Shown here in pieces: positions 33,816 through 42,572 of a stretch of DNA of 64,000 bases (positions within the stretch are counted from its first letter, which is position 1; each line of letters begins with the position of its first letter). This DNA comes from Pyramidobacter sp. YE332 (GTDB taxonomy: Bacteria; Synergistota; Synergistia; Synergistales; Dethiosulfovibrionaceae): positions 1,178,001 to 1,242,000 of the forward strand of contig NZ_CP133038.1 in NCBI RefSeq assembly GCF_033060595.1. The letters are read 5' to 3'. Both the position numbers and the translations under genes were made by a program. The notes under the pieces are model-generated. The model was given only the letters and a program-made list of their open reading frames with translations, was not told where the DNA came from and did no database searches.

Positions 33816-35003
33816 ATGTACTATCTTGGTATTGACATCGGGAAGAACAATCACGAAGCAGGGCTTATCAGGGAGGACGGCAGCCACGTCGGCAAGTCGC
33901 TGCGTTTCGCCAATGCTCGGGAGGGCTTTCAGCAGCTTCTGCTCTTTCTCGAACAGAGTCTTCCCGAGCGGGAGGCTTTCTGTATCGGCATGGAGGCGAC
34001 CGGTCATTACTGGCTCGCGCTCTACTCCTTTCTGCGGGAGCAGGGTTTTGCTCTGCATGTGATCAACCCGATCCAATCCGACAGTCTGAGGAACTTCCAC
34101 ATCCGGAAGCAGAAAACGGATGCGGTCGACTGCTTTCTGGTGGCTGAGGTGATCCGTTTCGGCTCGTTCAGCGCAACTCATCTGGCTGATGAAGATATCA
34201 TGGCGCTGCGCAATCTGGCCCGTTTCAGAGAGTCGCTCAAGGACTCCTGCGCCGACTACAAGCGACAGGTCGTCACCGTTCTGGATCAGGTGTTTCCGGA
34301 GTATGCTGCCTTGTTCTCCAACGTCTTTGGCGAGAGTTCAAAGGCATTTCTCAAGACGTACGGCACTCCGGAACAGGTGGTCGACGTGAACACGAAATCG
34401 CTGGCCGCTTTGCTCAGAAAAACCAGCCGGGGCCGGCACGGTACTGACAAAGCCCGTGAGCTCAAGTCTCTGGCGGCGCGTTCGGTCGGCCTGACTCTGT
34501 GTTCGGATGCCTTTGCCTTTCAAATCAGGATTCTCATCGAACAGATCGAATTCACGGAGAAGCAGATCGATGAGATCGACAAGAAGATCGCCCGGCAGCT
34601 GAGGAAGTTTAGCTCTGTCATCCTCACTGTCCCCGGCGTGGGGCCGGCGACGGGCGCCGTGATCCTCGGTGAGATCGGCGATATCAGTCGTTTCTCCAAT
34701 CCCAAGAAACTCGTCGCCTTTGCCGGGATCGATCCGACTTCGTTTCAATCGGGGAACTATGTCGGCCAGCACAACCGCTTGTCCAAGAAAGGATCCCCCT
34801 ACCTGAGACGAGCTGTCTGGATGTCGGCGCTGATAGCAGTCAGATGCGATCCTGTCTTCAAAGCGTTCTACGAAAAGAAGCGCGGTGAGGGGAAAGCGCA
34901 TGGGACTGCATTGGGGGCTGTGTCGAGAAAACTGCTTTATACGATTTACGCTGTTCTGAAAGCCAACAAACCTTACGAGGTACGCCGCCAGGGCATAGAA
35001 TGA
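33816..35003 (+). CDS. IS110-family transposase
   Basis: 395 aa, a full-length member. The N-terminal DEDD RuvC-like domain starts MYYLGIDIGKNNHEAGL (first Asp), with GMEATGHYWLALYSFL (Glu) and RKQKTDAVDCFLVAEV (Asp pair). A coiled central part follows. The C-terminal Tnp_20 domain has VPGVGPATGAVILGEIGD and the NRLSKKGSPYLRRAVW segment, with the catalytic Ser. No truncation or frameshift is seen, so it may be active. The ATG at 33816 follows GGTGAGGTGA. Confidence 0.95.
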   Translation: MYYLGIDIGKNNHEAGLIREDGSHVGKSLRFANAREGFQQLLLFLEQSLPEREAFCIGMEATGHYWLALYSFLREQGFALHVINPIQSDSLRNFHIRKQKTDAVDCFLVAEVIRFGSFSATHLADEDIMALRNLARFRESLKDSCADYKRQVVTVLDQVFPEYAALFSNVFGESSKAFLKTYGTPEQVVDVNTKSLAALLRKTSRGRHGTDKARELKSLAARSVGLTLCSDAFAFQIRILIEQIEFTEKQIDEIDKKIARQLRKFSSVILTVPGVGPATGAVILGEIGDISRFSNPKKLVAFAGIDPTSFQSGNYVGQHNRLSKKGSPYLRRAVWMSALIAVRCDPVFKAFYEKKRGEGKAHGTALGAVSRKLLYTIYAVLKANKPYEVRRQGIE

Positions 35004-35191
35004 TTCTGTTCCCGCGGGATTCCCTGCTCGTGTCGCTTCCGTGTGAGCTCGTTCGCGTGCTTGTTTTGTCTGAGTTCTGTCCAATATGCCGTTTTCAGGG
35101 GCGCTTTGGCTTTTTCACGCGGGCAACCGGCTAGAAATACTTCGGGCATGAGCTCGAATTTCCTACTTGACTTTTAATAGCTGGTCTCCTC

Positions 35192-35935
35192 CTATTCAAA
35201 GTCCTTGAACACGCCAAGGGGATAATAGGGGATCATGTTCTTCATCTGCCAGTCGAAGGCGTCAAGAGGCGAAAGCCCCCAGTTCGTAGGACACGTCGAG
35301 AGAATCTCCACGAAGCTGAAGCCTTTCCTGTCGATCTGGTTCTGGAAGGCTTTTTTAATCGCTTTCTTGGCTTTGGCGATGTAGGGTTTCGCCAAAGAAA
35401 CCCGCTCGATATACGCAGGCGTCTCCAGAGACGTCAACAATTCGCACATACGGATGGGATATCCGGTCAGCTCGGCGTCGCGCCCCTGAGGACACGTGGT
35501 GGCCTTCTGCCCGATCAAAGTCGTGGGGGCCATCTGGCCGCCCGTCATACCGTAAATGGCGTTGTTGATAAAGAAGACGCAGATCTTCTCGCCGCGGTTG
35601 GCGGCGTGGATGATTTCTGCCATACCGATGGAGGCAAGGTCTCCGTCGCCCTGATAGGTAAAAACGACCTTATCGGGCAGAACTCTCTTGATGCCGGTCG
35701 CCGTCGCCGGCGCCCGGCCATGAGCCGCTTCGATGAAGTCAATGTTTATGTAGTCGTACATCATCGCCGCGCAGCCGACGGGCGACATGCTGATCGCATC
35801 GCCCTGGATGCCAAGCTCGTCAATGGCTTCGCAGATCATGCGGTGAGCGATGCCATGGCCGCAGCCGGGACAATAGTGAGTATGAACGCCTTTCATCCAT
35901 GTTTCAGGTCTCGAGTAGACTTTGACTTCAGACAT
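35192..35935 (-). CDS. 2-oxoacid:ferredoxin oxidoreductase, beta (TPP-binding) subunit
   Basis: 247 aa. It binds thiamine pyrophosphate. HTHYCPGCGHGIAHRMI and PVGCAAMMYDYINIDFIEAAHGRAPATATGIKR are the cofactor and substrate regions, and GDGDLASIGMAEIIHAANRGE is the classical GDG...N TPP motif, continuing to INNAIYGMTGGQ. Together with the 350-aa alpha subunit this is a KorAB/VorAB-like enzyme; 2-oxoglutarate and branched-chain 2-oxoacids are both possible substrates. It follows alpha by 12 bp. Its stop codon lies at the right edge of the IS element. Confidence 0.9.
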   Translation of the reverse strand: MSEVKVYSRPETWMKGVHTHYCPGCGHGIAHRMICEAIDELGIQGDAISMSPVGCAAMMYDYINIDFIEAAHGRAPATATGIKRVLPDKVVFTYQGDGDLASIGMAEIIHAANRGEKICVFFINNAIYGMTGGQMAPTTLIGQKATTCPQGRDAELTGYPIRMCELLTSLETPAYIERVSLAKPYIAKAKKAIKKAFQNQIDRKGFSFVEILSTCPTNWGLSPLDAFDWQMKNMIPYYPLGVFKDFE

Positions 35936-35947
35936 TCTGTTTCCCCC

Positions 35948-37000
35948 CTAGGCAAAAAGCTTTCTGCACGCGTCTTCCACTTCTTCAACGGAAGGAGCGA
36001 AACCGCCGCAACGGCCGTAAAACGTCACCGGATAGCGGCATTCCGTGGCAAGTTTCACGTCGTCGATCATCTGTCCACAGTTCATTTCCACATCGAGAAT
36101 GTGCCTCACCGTGGCCGGCAAATTTTTGAAGTGGTCCGCCGGGAAGGGATAGACCGTGATCGGGCGGATCAGTCCCACTTTTTTGCCCTCGGCACGGAGG
36201 TGCATGATCGCCGTTTTGGCGATGCGCGCCGTGGTCCCGAAAGCCGTGATGATCACCTCGGCATCATCGACCATGTAATCCTCGGCCATCGCATCCTGCT
36301 TCATCAACTCGTATTTTTTCTGCAGATCTTTGTTGTGCTCTTCAAGAGGCCCCGCGGCGAGATACAGGCTGTGGAACAAGGTGCGCTTGTTTCCGCGCTC
36401 TCTGAAACAGCCCACGGCCCATTTCTGCCAGTCGCCGCGTTCTGCGGTGCGTTCCTTGATCTCTACCGGTTCCATCATCTGTCCCATGAAACCGTCCGCC
36501 AGGATCATGACAGGATTCATATACTTGAATGCATAATCCCAGGAACGCTGGATCAGATCGACCGCCTCCTGGAGGTTGCTCGGCGCCAGCACGAACAGAT
36601 GATAATCGCCGTTGCCGCCGCCGCGGGTGGCCTGACTGTAGTCGCACTGCGAGGGCAGAATGCCGCCCAGCCCCGGACCGCCGCGCACCACGTTCATGAC
36701 GACGCAGGGATATTCATTGGCGGCAATGTAGCTCAGTCCCTCGGACATCAGCGAAATCCCGGGGCTGGATGACGAGGTCATGATCTGCGCTCCCGTGGAT
36801 GCCGCCCCAAGCACCATGTTGATCGAGGCGACTTCGCTCTCACCCTGAACATAAACGCCGCCCACTTCGGGAAGGTGTGCCGCCATATATTCGGGAACTT
36901 CGTTCTGAGGCGTAATGGGATAACCGAAGAAGTACCGGCATCCCCCGCTGATCGCGGCCTGTGCAAGGGCTTCGGCGCCCTTCATAAGAACTTTCGCCAT
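35948..37000 (-). CDS. 2-oxoacid:ferredoxin oxidoreductase, alpha subunit
   Basis: 350 aa. The start MAKVLMKGAEALAQAAISGG and the motif CRYFFGYPITPQNEVPEYMA mark the pyrimidine-binding domain. Further on are SSSPGISLMSEGLSYIAANEYPCVVMNV and the C-terminal transketolase-like domain (VGLIRPITVYPFPADHFKNL). The alpha subunit is of the separate, KorA/VorB type, without the fused gamma domain. It is preceded by the delta (ferredoxin-like) gene with a 16-bp gap and followed by beta. Electrons go to ferredoxin in the cytoplasm. Confidence 0.9.
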   Translation of the reverse strand: MAKVLMKGAEALAQAAISGGCRYFFGYPITPQNEVPEYMAAHLPEVGGVYVQGESEVASINMVLGAASTGAQIMTSSSSPGISLMSEGLSYIAANEYPCVVMNVVRGGPGLGGILPSQCDYSQATRGGGNGDYHLFVLAPSNLQEAVDLIQRSWDYAFKYMNPVMILADGFMGQMMEPVEIKERTAERGDWQKWAVGCFRERGNKRTLFHSLYLAAGPLEEHNKDLQKKYELMKQDAMAEDYMVDDAEVIITAFGTTARIAKTAIMHLRAEGKKVGLIRPITVYPFPADHFKNLPATVRHILDVEMNCGQMIDDVKLATECRYPVTFYGRCGGFAPSVEEVEDACRKLFA

Positions 37001-37016
37001 GATAAAACCCCCTTAG

Positions 37017-37232
37017 TTATGCGTTCTCGCGGAAAACTTCAATGACCGCGTCAGGACATGTCATAGCGCACAACGCGCAACCGATGCAACCTTCTTTGTA
37101 CTGCTCCACAGGACGGTACCCCTTGACGTTCAGGTGATCCGAGATGCGGAGGACTTTCTTCGGACATGCGTCAACGCATAGCCCGCAGCTCTTGCAGTAC
37201 TCCTCTGCTACCGTGATTCTCCCCTTTGCCAT
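37017..37232 (-). CDS. 2-oxoacid:ferredoxin oxidoreductase, delta subunit (2x[4Fe-4S] ferredoxin-like)
   Basis: 71 aa with two cysteine motifs, CKSCGLCVDACPKKVL (about residues 14-30) and CIGCALCAMTCPDAVI (about residues 49-65), each binding one [4Fe-4S] cluster. It transfers electrons from the TPP subunit to free ferredoxin. It is first in the D-A-B-(IS)-C operon. Start ATG 37232 has AAGGGGG upstream. Confidence 0.92.
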   Translation of the reverse strand: MAKGRITVAEEYCKSCGLCVDACPKKVLRISDHLNVKGYRPVEQYKEGCIGCALCAMTCPDAVIEVFRENA

Positions 37233-37470
37233 TTATACAACCCCCTTTAAAATCATTGCTGCCCTGAAAAAATCGTTCGCGAACCGCGTCATGCTTAGTT
37301 TTCGCCACAAAGGCGAGCGTCTTTCGCCTTTTTATGGCGCCGCCCTCAAAGCCCCGCTTCGCGTCGAAGCGCGTCGAAAACTGCGCAAAATCGCGCGGCG
37401 CATGTTTTTTTCGGCACGGGCGCGCGAAGGCGCGGCATTTTCAACGATGACTTTTAATCGAAATTCGGTG

Positions 37471-38304
37471 TCAGAAATTTTCCGGCGGAATTCCCCTCCC
37501 TAAATTCTGAAAGGGAGACTGTCCTTTTTCCCGGAAGATACGGCCGGCATGATGCCGTGCAGGAATGCCGGTCGCCCAGATCGCACCGGGTTCCCAGGGA
37601 AGAAGCATATATCTGGAAACAGGCCAGACAGGGACACGTTCCCCGGCCAACGCTCTCACAGTGTCGTCGTAGAGCTCCGGCGACGTTCCCACATACAGCA
37701 GGGGCAGTCCCATGCGCCGCGCGGCGTTTTGAACAAGCTGATATCCTTCCGTTACCGTTTCCACCGTCGTTTCGTTCATCAAATGCGAATTGCTGATCAA
37801 AGCGCCGACCTTCAGTCCGCAGATTTCCTCCATGCGGCGGCACATCAATTCAATCTTCTCCACGGTGCACGTCTGAGGACGGAAAGCGTTCACGACGAGC
37901 ACAAGCAGGTACCCCGCCTGAATGATGCGCTTCTGAAACTGCTTCAGCGCCAGCGCCCCCTCGGCGTCCCCGCCGATGTCGATCATCAGCTTGCCGGGAG
38001 ACGACAAAGCCCAGTCGACCTCCGCGCTGACGACCGGCATATCTGCCCATTTCGCCTGCCCCGGCGCGGTCAAGACCGTAAACCCCTTCTTCTCCAGCGC
38101 AGTGACGACCTGTCGGATGCAGAAGTATGGATTGATGATGTCAGCGTCGGCAATCGTTACTTTTTCCTCAGTCGTCTTCAAGCCCAGAGCGAGATTGAGG
38201 ACCCATTCAGTTTTTCCGGATCCCAGAGCGCCCGTGACCGCTATCGCTTTCGGCCACTCGTAACGCTGGATCAGATCCTTGAAAAGCCGCATGTCAACAG
38301 GCAT
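37471..38304 (-). CDS. MinD/CooC-like P-loop ATPase
   Basis: 277 aa. The P-loop is AIAVTGALGSGKTEWVLNLALGL (GSGKT, not the deviant Walker A of MinD itself). KVTIADADIINPYFCIRQV follows, and LMIDIGGDAEGALALKQF is the Walker B-like stretch. LLVLVVNAFRPQT and VGALISNSHLMNET resemble the base-binding loops of CooC/MinD-like proteins. It is upstream of the 2-oxoacid oxidoreductase operon on the same strand, with a 238-bp gap. A role in assembling or regulating that enzyme is inferred from position only. Start ATG 38304 has GGGAGGATA upstream. Confidence 0.6.
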   Translation of the reverse strand: MPVDMRLFKDLIQRYEWPKAIAVTGALGSGKTEWVLNLALGLKTTEEKVTIADADIINPYFCIRQVVTALEKKGFTVLTAPGQAKWADMPVVSAEVDWALSSPGKLMIDIGGDAEGALALKQFQKRIIQAGYLLVLVVNAFRPQTCTVEKIELMCRRMEEICGLKVGALISNSHLMNETTVETVTEGYQLVQNAARRMGLPLLYVGTSPELYDDTVRALAGERVPVWPVSRYMLLPWEPGAIWATGIPARHHAGRIFREKGQSPFQNLGRGIPPENF

Positions 38305-39014
38305 TTTTATCCTCCCCTGTGTTTTTGCAAAGAAAAATTTCCTCCGTAACGTATGTCATGCTGTTTGCTCGGCCATGGGCGCGGTCATCATTTTCAACGA
38401 GGAACGATGCGAGATAATAAAAACTATCGTAAGACCAGCGGCATAAAGCACGTGAAGATACGTTACATACCTTTGTCTTGCGTGTCGATCGGTTTTGCGA
38501 AACATGACGCAAACCCTCATCTTCCATCCTGACGCCCCTCCGTATCTTTTCTATCTTCATTCTACCTTATTATTTTAATAATTCCAGCCCCGGCAATTTG
38601 CCGATAATAATTTATTTTAAGATTTTACCGAGTGAACTTTCCGTTATCATCGCATCTCGCAGGGTGTCGACAATTTATTTTTTAACAATTCTCAATAGTA
38701 GAATTTATTTTTTCGCCCTCAAGAGAAGGATATGCCCCGCGCAAAAGACAAAAGGAACAACGAGTTTTTTCCTCGAGCCCGATTCCCAATGACGCTAAAA
38801 TCGGAATGAAAAGCCAATAGTACGTTTAAAGCCATCCCTCCATCAACAAAAAGCGGACCTTCCCCGCGTGGCAAGGGAGGTCCACCGATCTATCGCAACG
38901 TGTTTTCGGCTGATTTTCGCCGCCCTGCGGAGGAGCGCCGTGGTTACTCGAGCACTTCCCGAGGATCGGTAATCTTCCCGCGCAACGCCGAAGCGGCGAC
39001 TGTATCTCTTGAGC
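38305..39014. other. Gene-poor 710-bp gap between the CooC-like gene and the PFOR gene
   Basis: AT-rich, especially 38550-38800, unlike the flanks. No open frame here has both a ribosome-binding site and protein-like features. A minus-strand TAGAAT (38556-38561) could be a -10 box for the CooC-like gene but lacks a good -35. The PFOR terminator is inside the gap at 38851-38883, and 38884-39014 would be its 3' untranslated region. Confidence 0.5.
38846..38883 (-). terminator. Terminator after nifJ
   Basis: On the minus strand GGACCTCCC (from 38883) pairs with GGGAAGGTCC (to 38855) with one bulged base and a 10-base loop. It is followed by GC and a TTTTT run (38852-38848). It lies 132 bp downstream of the stop codon. 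Confidence 0.7.
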
Positions 39015-42000
39015 TCAGGCGGTAACGGAAATCTTTCCTGACTCGGCCATCGCCGCATAACGCCGGTACTTCGCGTCCGCCTGGACTTCCGCCATTGCCA
39101 GAAGGCGAGCGGCTTCCTCGGGGAACGTTCGGCCAAGCGCCGCATAGCGAACTTCGCCCATGAGGAAATCGCGCAGCGGAATCGTGGGCTTCTTGGAATC
39201 CAAAACGAAAGGATTCTCCCCCTTCGCGGCGCGGCGCGGATCGTACCGATACAGGTGCCAATAGCCGGATTGCACGGCCAACTTGCTCTCGGGCATCGCA
39301 TAGCCCATTCCCTTGACGATGCCGTGGTTAATGCAGGGCGCATAGGCGATGATCAGCGACGGTCCGTCATATGACTCCGCCTCTTTCAGGACTTTGATGA
39401 AATGAGCGGGATCGGCGCCCATGGCGACTTGAGCGACGTAGACATTGCCATAACTCATAGCCATCAGCCCCAGATCCTTTTTGCCGGTCTTCTTGCCGGA
39501 GCTGGCAAACTGTGCGACAGCCGCCACCGGGGTAGCTTTTGAAGACTGGCCTCCCGTATTGGAGTAGACTTCCGTATCCACGACCAGAACGTTTACGTCA
39601 GGGCCATTCGCGAGCACATGGTCGAGGCCGCCAAAGCCGATATCATAGGCCCAGCCGTCGCCTCCGTACATCCACATGGACTTTTTGACAAGATGTTCGG
39701 TGTTGTTCAGCAGGTCGCGCAGTTCCAGACTGTCCTCGCCGCGGGCGCACGCGACTTTGGCGGCCGTTTCCACCGCATCGCTGTACGCCCTGCTGCCTTC
39801 GCCCTCATGGTAATGGTCTTTCCATTCCTGCAGCGCCCGGATCAGTTCGGGATCGCGGGTCTTACCGTTGAGCAGCTTCTCGGCCGTCATCAGCAGGCGC
39901 TCGCGCTGCTGCTGGACGGCCAGGCACATGCCAAGGCTGAATTCGGCGTTATTTTCGAACAACGAGTTGGAGAACGCCGGTCCATGGCCGCGATTGTTCT
40001 TCGTATAAGGCACACAGGGACAGGCCGCGCCCCAGGCCTGAGTGCAGCCTGTGGCATTGGCGATGTACATGCGGTCGCCGAAAAGCTGCGTCATGGCTTT
40101 CATGTAGGGGGTCTCGCCGCAGCCCGCACACGCCCCCGAAAATTCAAGCAGAGGCTGTTCGAACTGGCTGCCTTTGACGGTGAATTTATCCATCGGATTC
40201 ACTTTCGGCGAGAGGGTCAGCGCATAATCCCAGTTTTTCTGCTGAGGCAGCTGGGTCTCGAGCAACTTCATCACGAGCGCTTTCTCCTTGACCGGGCAGA
40301 CTTCGACGCAGCTGCCGCAGCCGACGCAGTCAAGAGCGCTGAGCTGGATGCGGAACTTCAGGCCTTGAGCGTTTTTCAGACCGCGGGCATCAACCGTTTC
40401 AAAGCCGTCCGGCGCGTTCAACGCCTCTGATTCGTTCAACAGGAAGGGTCTGATGGCCGCATGCGGACAAACAAAAGAACACATGTTGCATTGAATGCAC
40501 CTTTCCGGATTCCACTCCGGAACCATCACTGCCGTGCCGCGCTTTTCATACTTGGAGGTCCCCAGCGGCACCGTGCCGTCGGCCGCGTCAACAAAAACGC
40601 TGACGGGAATGTCGTCGCCTTTCAGGCTGTTGACGGGGATCAGCACTTTGCGAATATAGTCGGGAAGCAAAGGATCAACGCGTTCATCCGCCGCCTTATC
40701 CTCGGCGTTGGCCCATTCAGCGGGAACTTCGATGCGGATCACGCTGGCGCCGCCGCGGTCGACAGCCTCGTAGTTCATGCGAAGGACCTTGTCGCCCTTC
40801 GCGCCGTAAGTATTCTTGATCGCTTCCTTCATGTACTTCACGACGTCTTCGAAAGGCAGAATGCCCGACAGCTTGAAAAACGCCGACTGCAGCACGGAGT
40901 TTGTGCGGTTCCCCATGCCGATTTCCATAGCGATGCGGGTAGCGTCGATGATGTAAAAATTGATATGTTTACGAGCCAGATCCCGTTTGACGGAAGCGGG
41001 AAGATGCCGCTCCAGATCTTCCGGTTTCCAGGCGCAGTTCAGCAAGAAGGTGCCGCCGTCTTTCAGCTCGCCTGAGACGTTGTACTTGCCGATGTAGGCT
41101 TGCACGTGACAGGCAACGAAATCGGCCTGCGTGACCAGATAGGTGGAACGGATCGGCAGCCGTCCGAAGCGAAGATGCGATCTCGTCACGCTGCCGGATT
41201 TCTTCGTGTCGTATTCAAAATAAGCCTGAACGTATTGGTCGGTGTTGTCTCCAATAATCTTGATGGAGTTCTTGTTGGCTCCCACGGTACCATCGGAACC
41301 AAGTCCCCAAAACTTGCAGGCCACGGTGCCTTCGCTCTCGGTGACGATATTGGGCCCGAGCTCCAGCGAATGATAGGTCACGTCGTCCTTGATGCCGATC
41401 GTGAAATGGTTCTTGGGCTGGATCGAATCCATATTGTCAAACGCGGCGATCATCTGCGCCGGAGTGACATCTTTGGAAGACAGGCCATAGCGCCCGGCGA
41501 TGACCATCGGCGCCGTGGAAACATTGGAGAACGTCGAGCAGACGTCTTCGTACAGAGGCTCGCCCGGCGCGCCGGCCTCTTTGGTACGATCGAGCACGGT
41601 CACGCAGCGCACGCTTTCCGGCAGAGCGGTAAGGAAATGTTCCGCAGAAAACGGTCGATAAAGATGGACTTGCAGAAAACCCACTTTCTGGCCACGTGAG
41701 CGCAGCTCGTCGACAACTTCCTGAAGACATCCCGACACTGAGCCCATCGCGATAACGACCCGCTCCGCGTTGGGGTCGCCATAATAGTCGAAAAGGTGGT
41801 AACTGCGGCCGGTCAGAGCGTGGATGCGGTCCATATAAGACTGCACAATGTAAGGCATGCGCAGATAGTAACGATTGCAGGCTTCCCGCGCCTGGAAAAG
41901 CACGTCGGGATTCTGCACGGTGCTGCGCTGTACCGGCCGGTCGCTGTTGAGAGATCTCTTGCGGAACGCCAGCAGCGCTTCTTTATCCAGCATCTCGCCA

Positions 42001-42572
42001 AAATCGTCGTATGACAGCATCTCGATTTTCTGGATTTCATGAGAAGTGCGGAAGCCGTCGAAAAAATGCACGAAAGGCACGCTGCCGGCAATCGCCGCGA
42101 GATGCGGCACAGCCGCCAGGTCGGCCACTTCCTGCACGCTGCCCGAAGACAGCATGGCAAAACCTGTCTGCCGTACGGCCATGACGTCGGAATGATCGCC
42201 GAAAATCGAAAATGCGTGAGTTCCGACCGTCCTCGCGCTGACATGCAGCACGCCCGGCATCAACTGGCCGGCAATGCGGTACATTGGCGGAATCATCAGC
42301 ATCAATCCCTGCGACGCCGTATAGGACGTGGCAAGCGCGCCCGACTCCAATGCTCCGTGCATGGCGGCCGCCGCGCCGAACTCGGCCTGCATCTCCATCA
42401 AATGGACACGCTGACCGAACAAGTTCTGCCGACCGCGCGCCGACCATTCGTCCACATGCTCCGCCATCGGTGAAGAAGGCGTGATCGGATAGATCGTCGC
42501 CACCTCGGTGAAGGCGTAAGACACGTGCGCTGCCGCTTCGTTGCCGTCAATCGTCATGATCTGTTTTGCCAT
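39015..42572 (-). CDS. nifJ: Pyruvate:ferredoxin (flavodoxin) oxidoreductase, single-chain
   Basis: 1185 aa single-chain PFOR, all domains fused. It oxidises pyruvate to acetyl-CoA and CO2 and reduces ferredoxin. Early on are VATIYPITPSSPMAEHVDEW (pyrimidine domain) and the TSYTASQGLMLMIPPMYRIAG loop. Cys clusters for [4Fe-4S] are CIQCNMCSFVCPHA (about residue 690) and CVGCGSCVEVCPVKE (about 750). The TPP domain has GACAGCGETPYMK (about 810), with the proximal-cluster cysteines, and GDGWAYDIGFGGLDHVLA (about 970). ATG 42572, with GGGGGAG upstream, is chosen over an in-frame codon at 42653, which would add 27 atypical residues. It faces the CoA-transferase operon. Confidence 0.96.
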   Translation of the reverse strand: MAKQIMTIDGNEAAAHVSYAFTEVATIYPITPSSPMAEHVDEWSARGRQNLFGQRVHLMEMQAEFGAAAAMHGALESGALATSYTASQGLMLMIPPMYRIAGQLMPGVLHVSARTVGTHAFSIFGDHSDVMAVRQTGFAMLSSGSVQEVADLAAVPHLAAIAGSVPFVHFFDGFRTSHEIQKIEMLSYDDFGEMLDKEALLAFRKRSLNSDRPVQRSTVQNPDVLFQAREACNRYYLRMPYIVQSYMDRIHALTGRSYHLFDYYGDPNAERVVIAMGSVSGCLQEVVDELRSRGQKVGFLQVHLYRPFSAEHFLTALPESVRCVTVLDRTKEAGAPGEPLYEDVCSTFSNVSTAPMVIAGRYGLSSKDVTPAQMIAAFDNMDSIQPKNHFTIGIKDDVTYHSLELGPNIVTESEGTVACKFWGLGSDGTVGANKNSIKIIGDNTDQYVQAYFEYDTKKSGSVTRSHLRFGRLPIRSTYLVTQADFVACHVQAYIGKYNVSGELKDGGTFLLNCAWKPEDLERHLPASVKRDLARKHINFYIIDATRIAMEIGMGNRTNSVLQSAFFKLSGILPFEDVVKYMKEAIKNTYGAKGDKVLRMNYEAVDRGGASVIRIEVPAEWANAEDKAADERVDPLLPDYIRKVLIPVNSLKGDDIPVSVFVDAADGTVPLGTSKYEKRGTAVMVPEWNPERCIQCNMCSFVCPHAAIRPFLLNESEALNAPDGFETVDARGLKNAQGLKFRIQLSALDCVGCGSCVEVCPVKEKALVMKLLETQLPQQKNWDYALTLSPKVNPMDKFTVKGSQFEQPLLEFSGACAGCGETPYMKAMTQLFGDRMYIANATGCTQAWGAACPCVPYTKNNRGHGPAFSNSLFENNAEFSLGMCLAVQQQRERLLMTAEKLLNGKTRDPELIRALQEWKDHYHEGEGSRAYSDAVETAAKVACARGEDSLELRDLLNNTEHLVKKSMWMYGGDGWAYDIGFGGLDHVLANGPDVNVLVVDTEVYSNTGGQSSKATPVAAVAQFASSGKKTGKKDLGLMAMSYGNVYVAQVAMGADPAHFIKVLKEAESYDGPSLIIAYAPCINHGIVKGMGYAMPESKLAVQSGYWHLYRYDPRRAAKGENPFVLDSKKPTIPLRDFLMGEVRYAALGRTFPEEAARLLAMAEVQADAKYRRYAAMAESGKISVTA

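Larger units (their letters stand above)
33563..35186 (+). mobile_element. IS110-family insertion sequence between the beta and gamma subunit genes
   Basis: About 1.6 kb. TCCTCCTA occurs at both edges (33555-33562 and 35187-35194). On the minus strand this is TAGGAGGA. At the right edge it contains the beta-subunit stop codon TAG; at the left edge it is the gamma-subunit ribosome-binding site. Joining the flanks at one copy restores a beta stop followed 13 bases later by the gamma ATG, similar to the 12-bp gap between alpha and beta. The element has a transposase on the plus strand (33816-35003), a 253-bp structured 5' end and a 183-bp 3' end. It shows no obvious terminal inverted repeats, as expected for the family. 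Exact ends are inferred, not proven. Confidence 0.85.

Noticed and set aside
37309-37331. Hairpin AAAGGCGA/TCGCCTTT with a T run on the plus strand
   Set aside because: Looks like a terminator, but no plus-strand gene precedes it. It lies in the leader of the minus-strand oxidoreductase operon, where the T run is lacking. Possible leader structure, not called.
37474-37490. CodY-box-like sequence near the CooC-like gene stop
   Set aside because: Only 10 of 15 positions match, it lacks a symmetric second half and is about 250 bp from the next start codon.
38294-38560. 88-codon minus-strand frame upstream of the CooC-like gene
   Set aside because: Overlaps the start region of the CooC-like gene, lacks a clear ribosome-binding site and has no domain; kept as intergenic.
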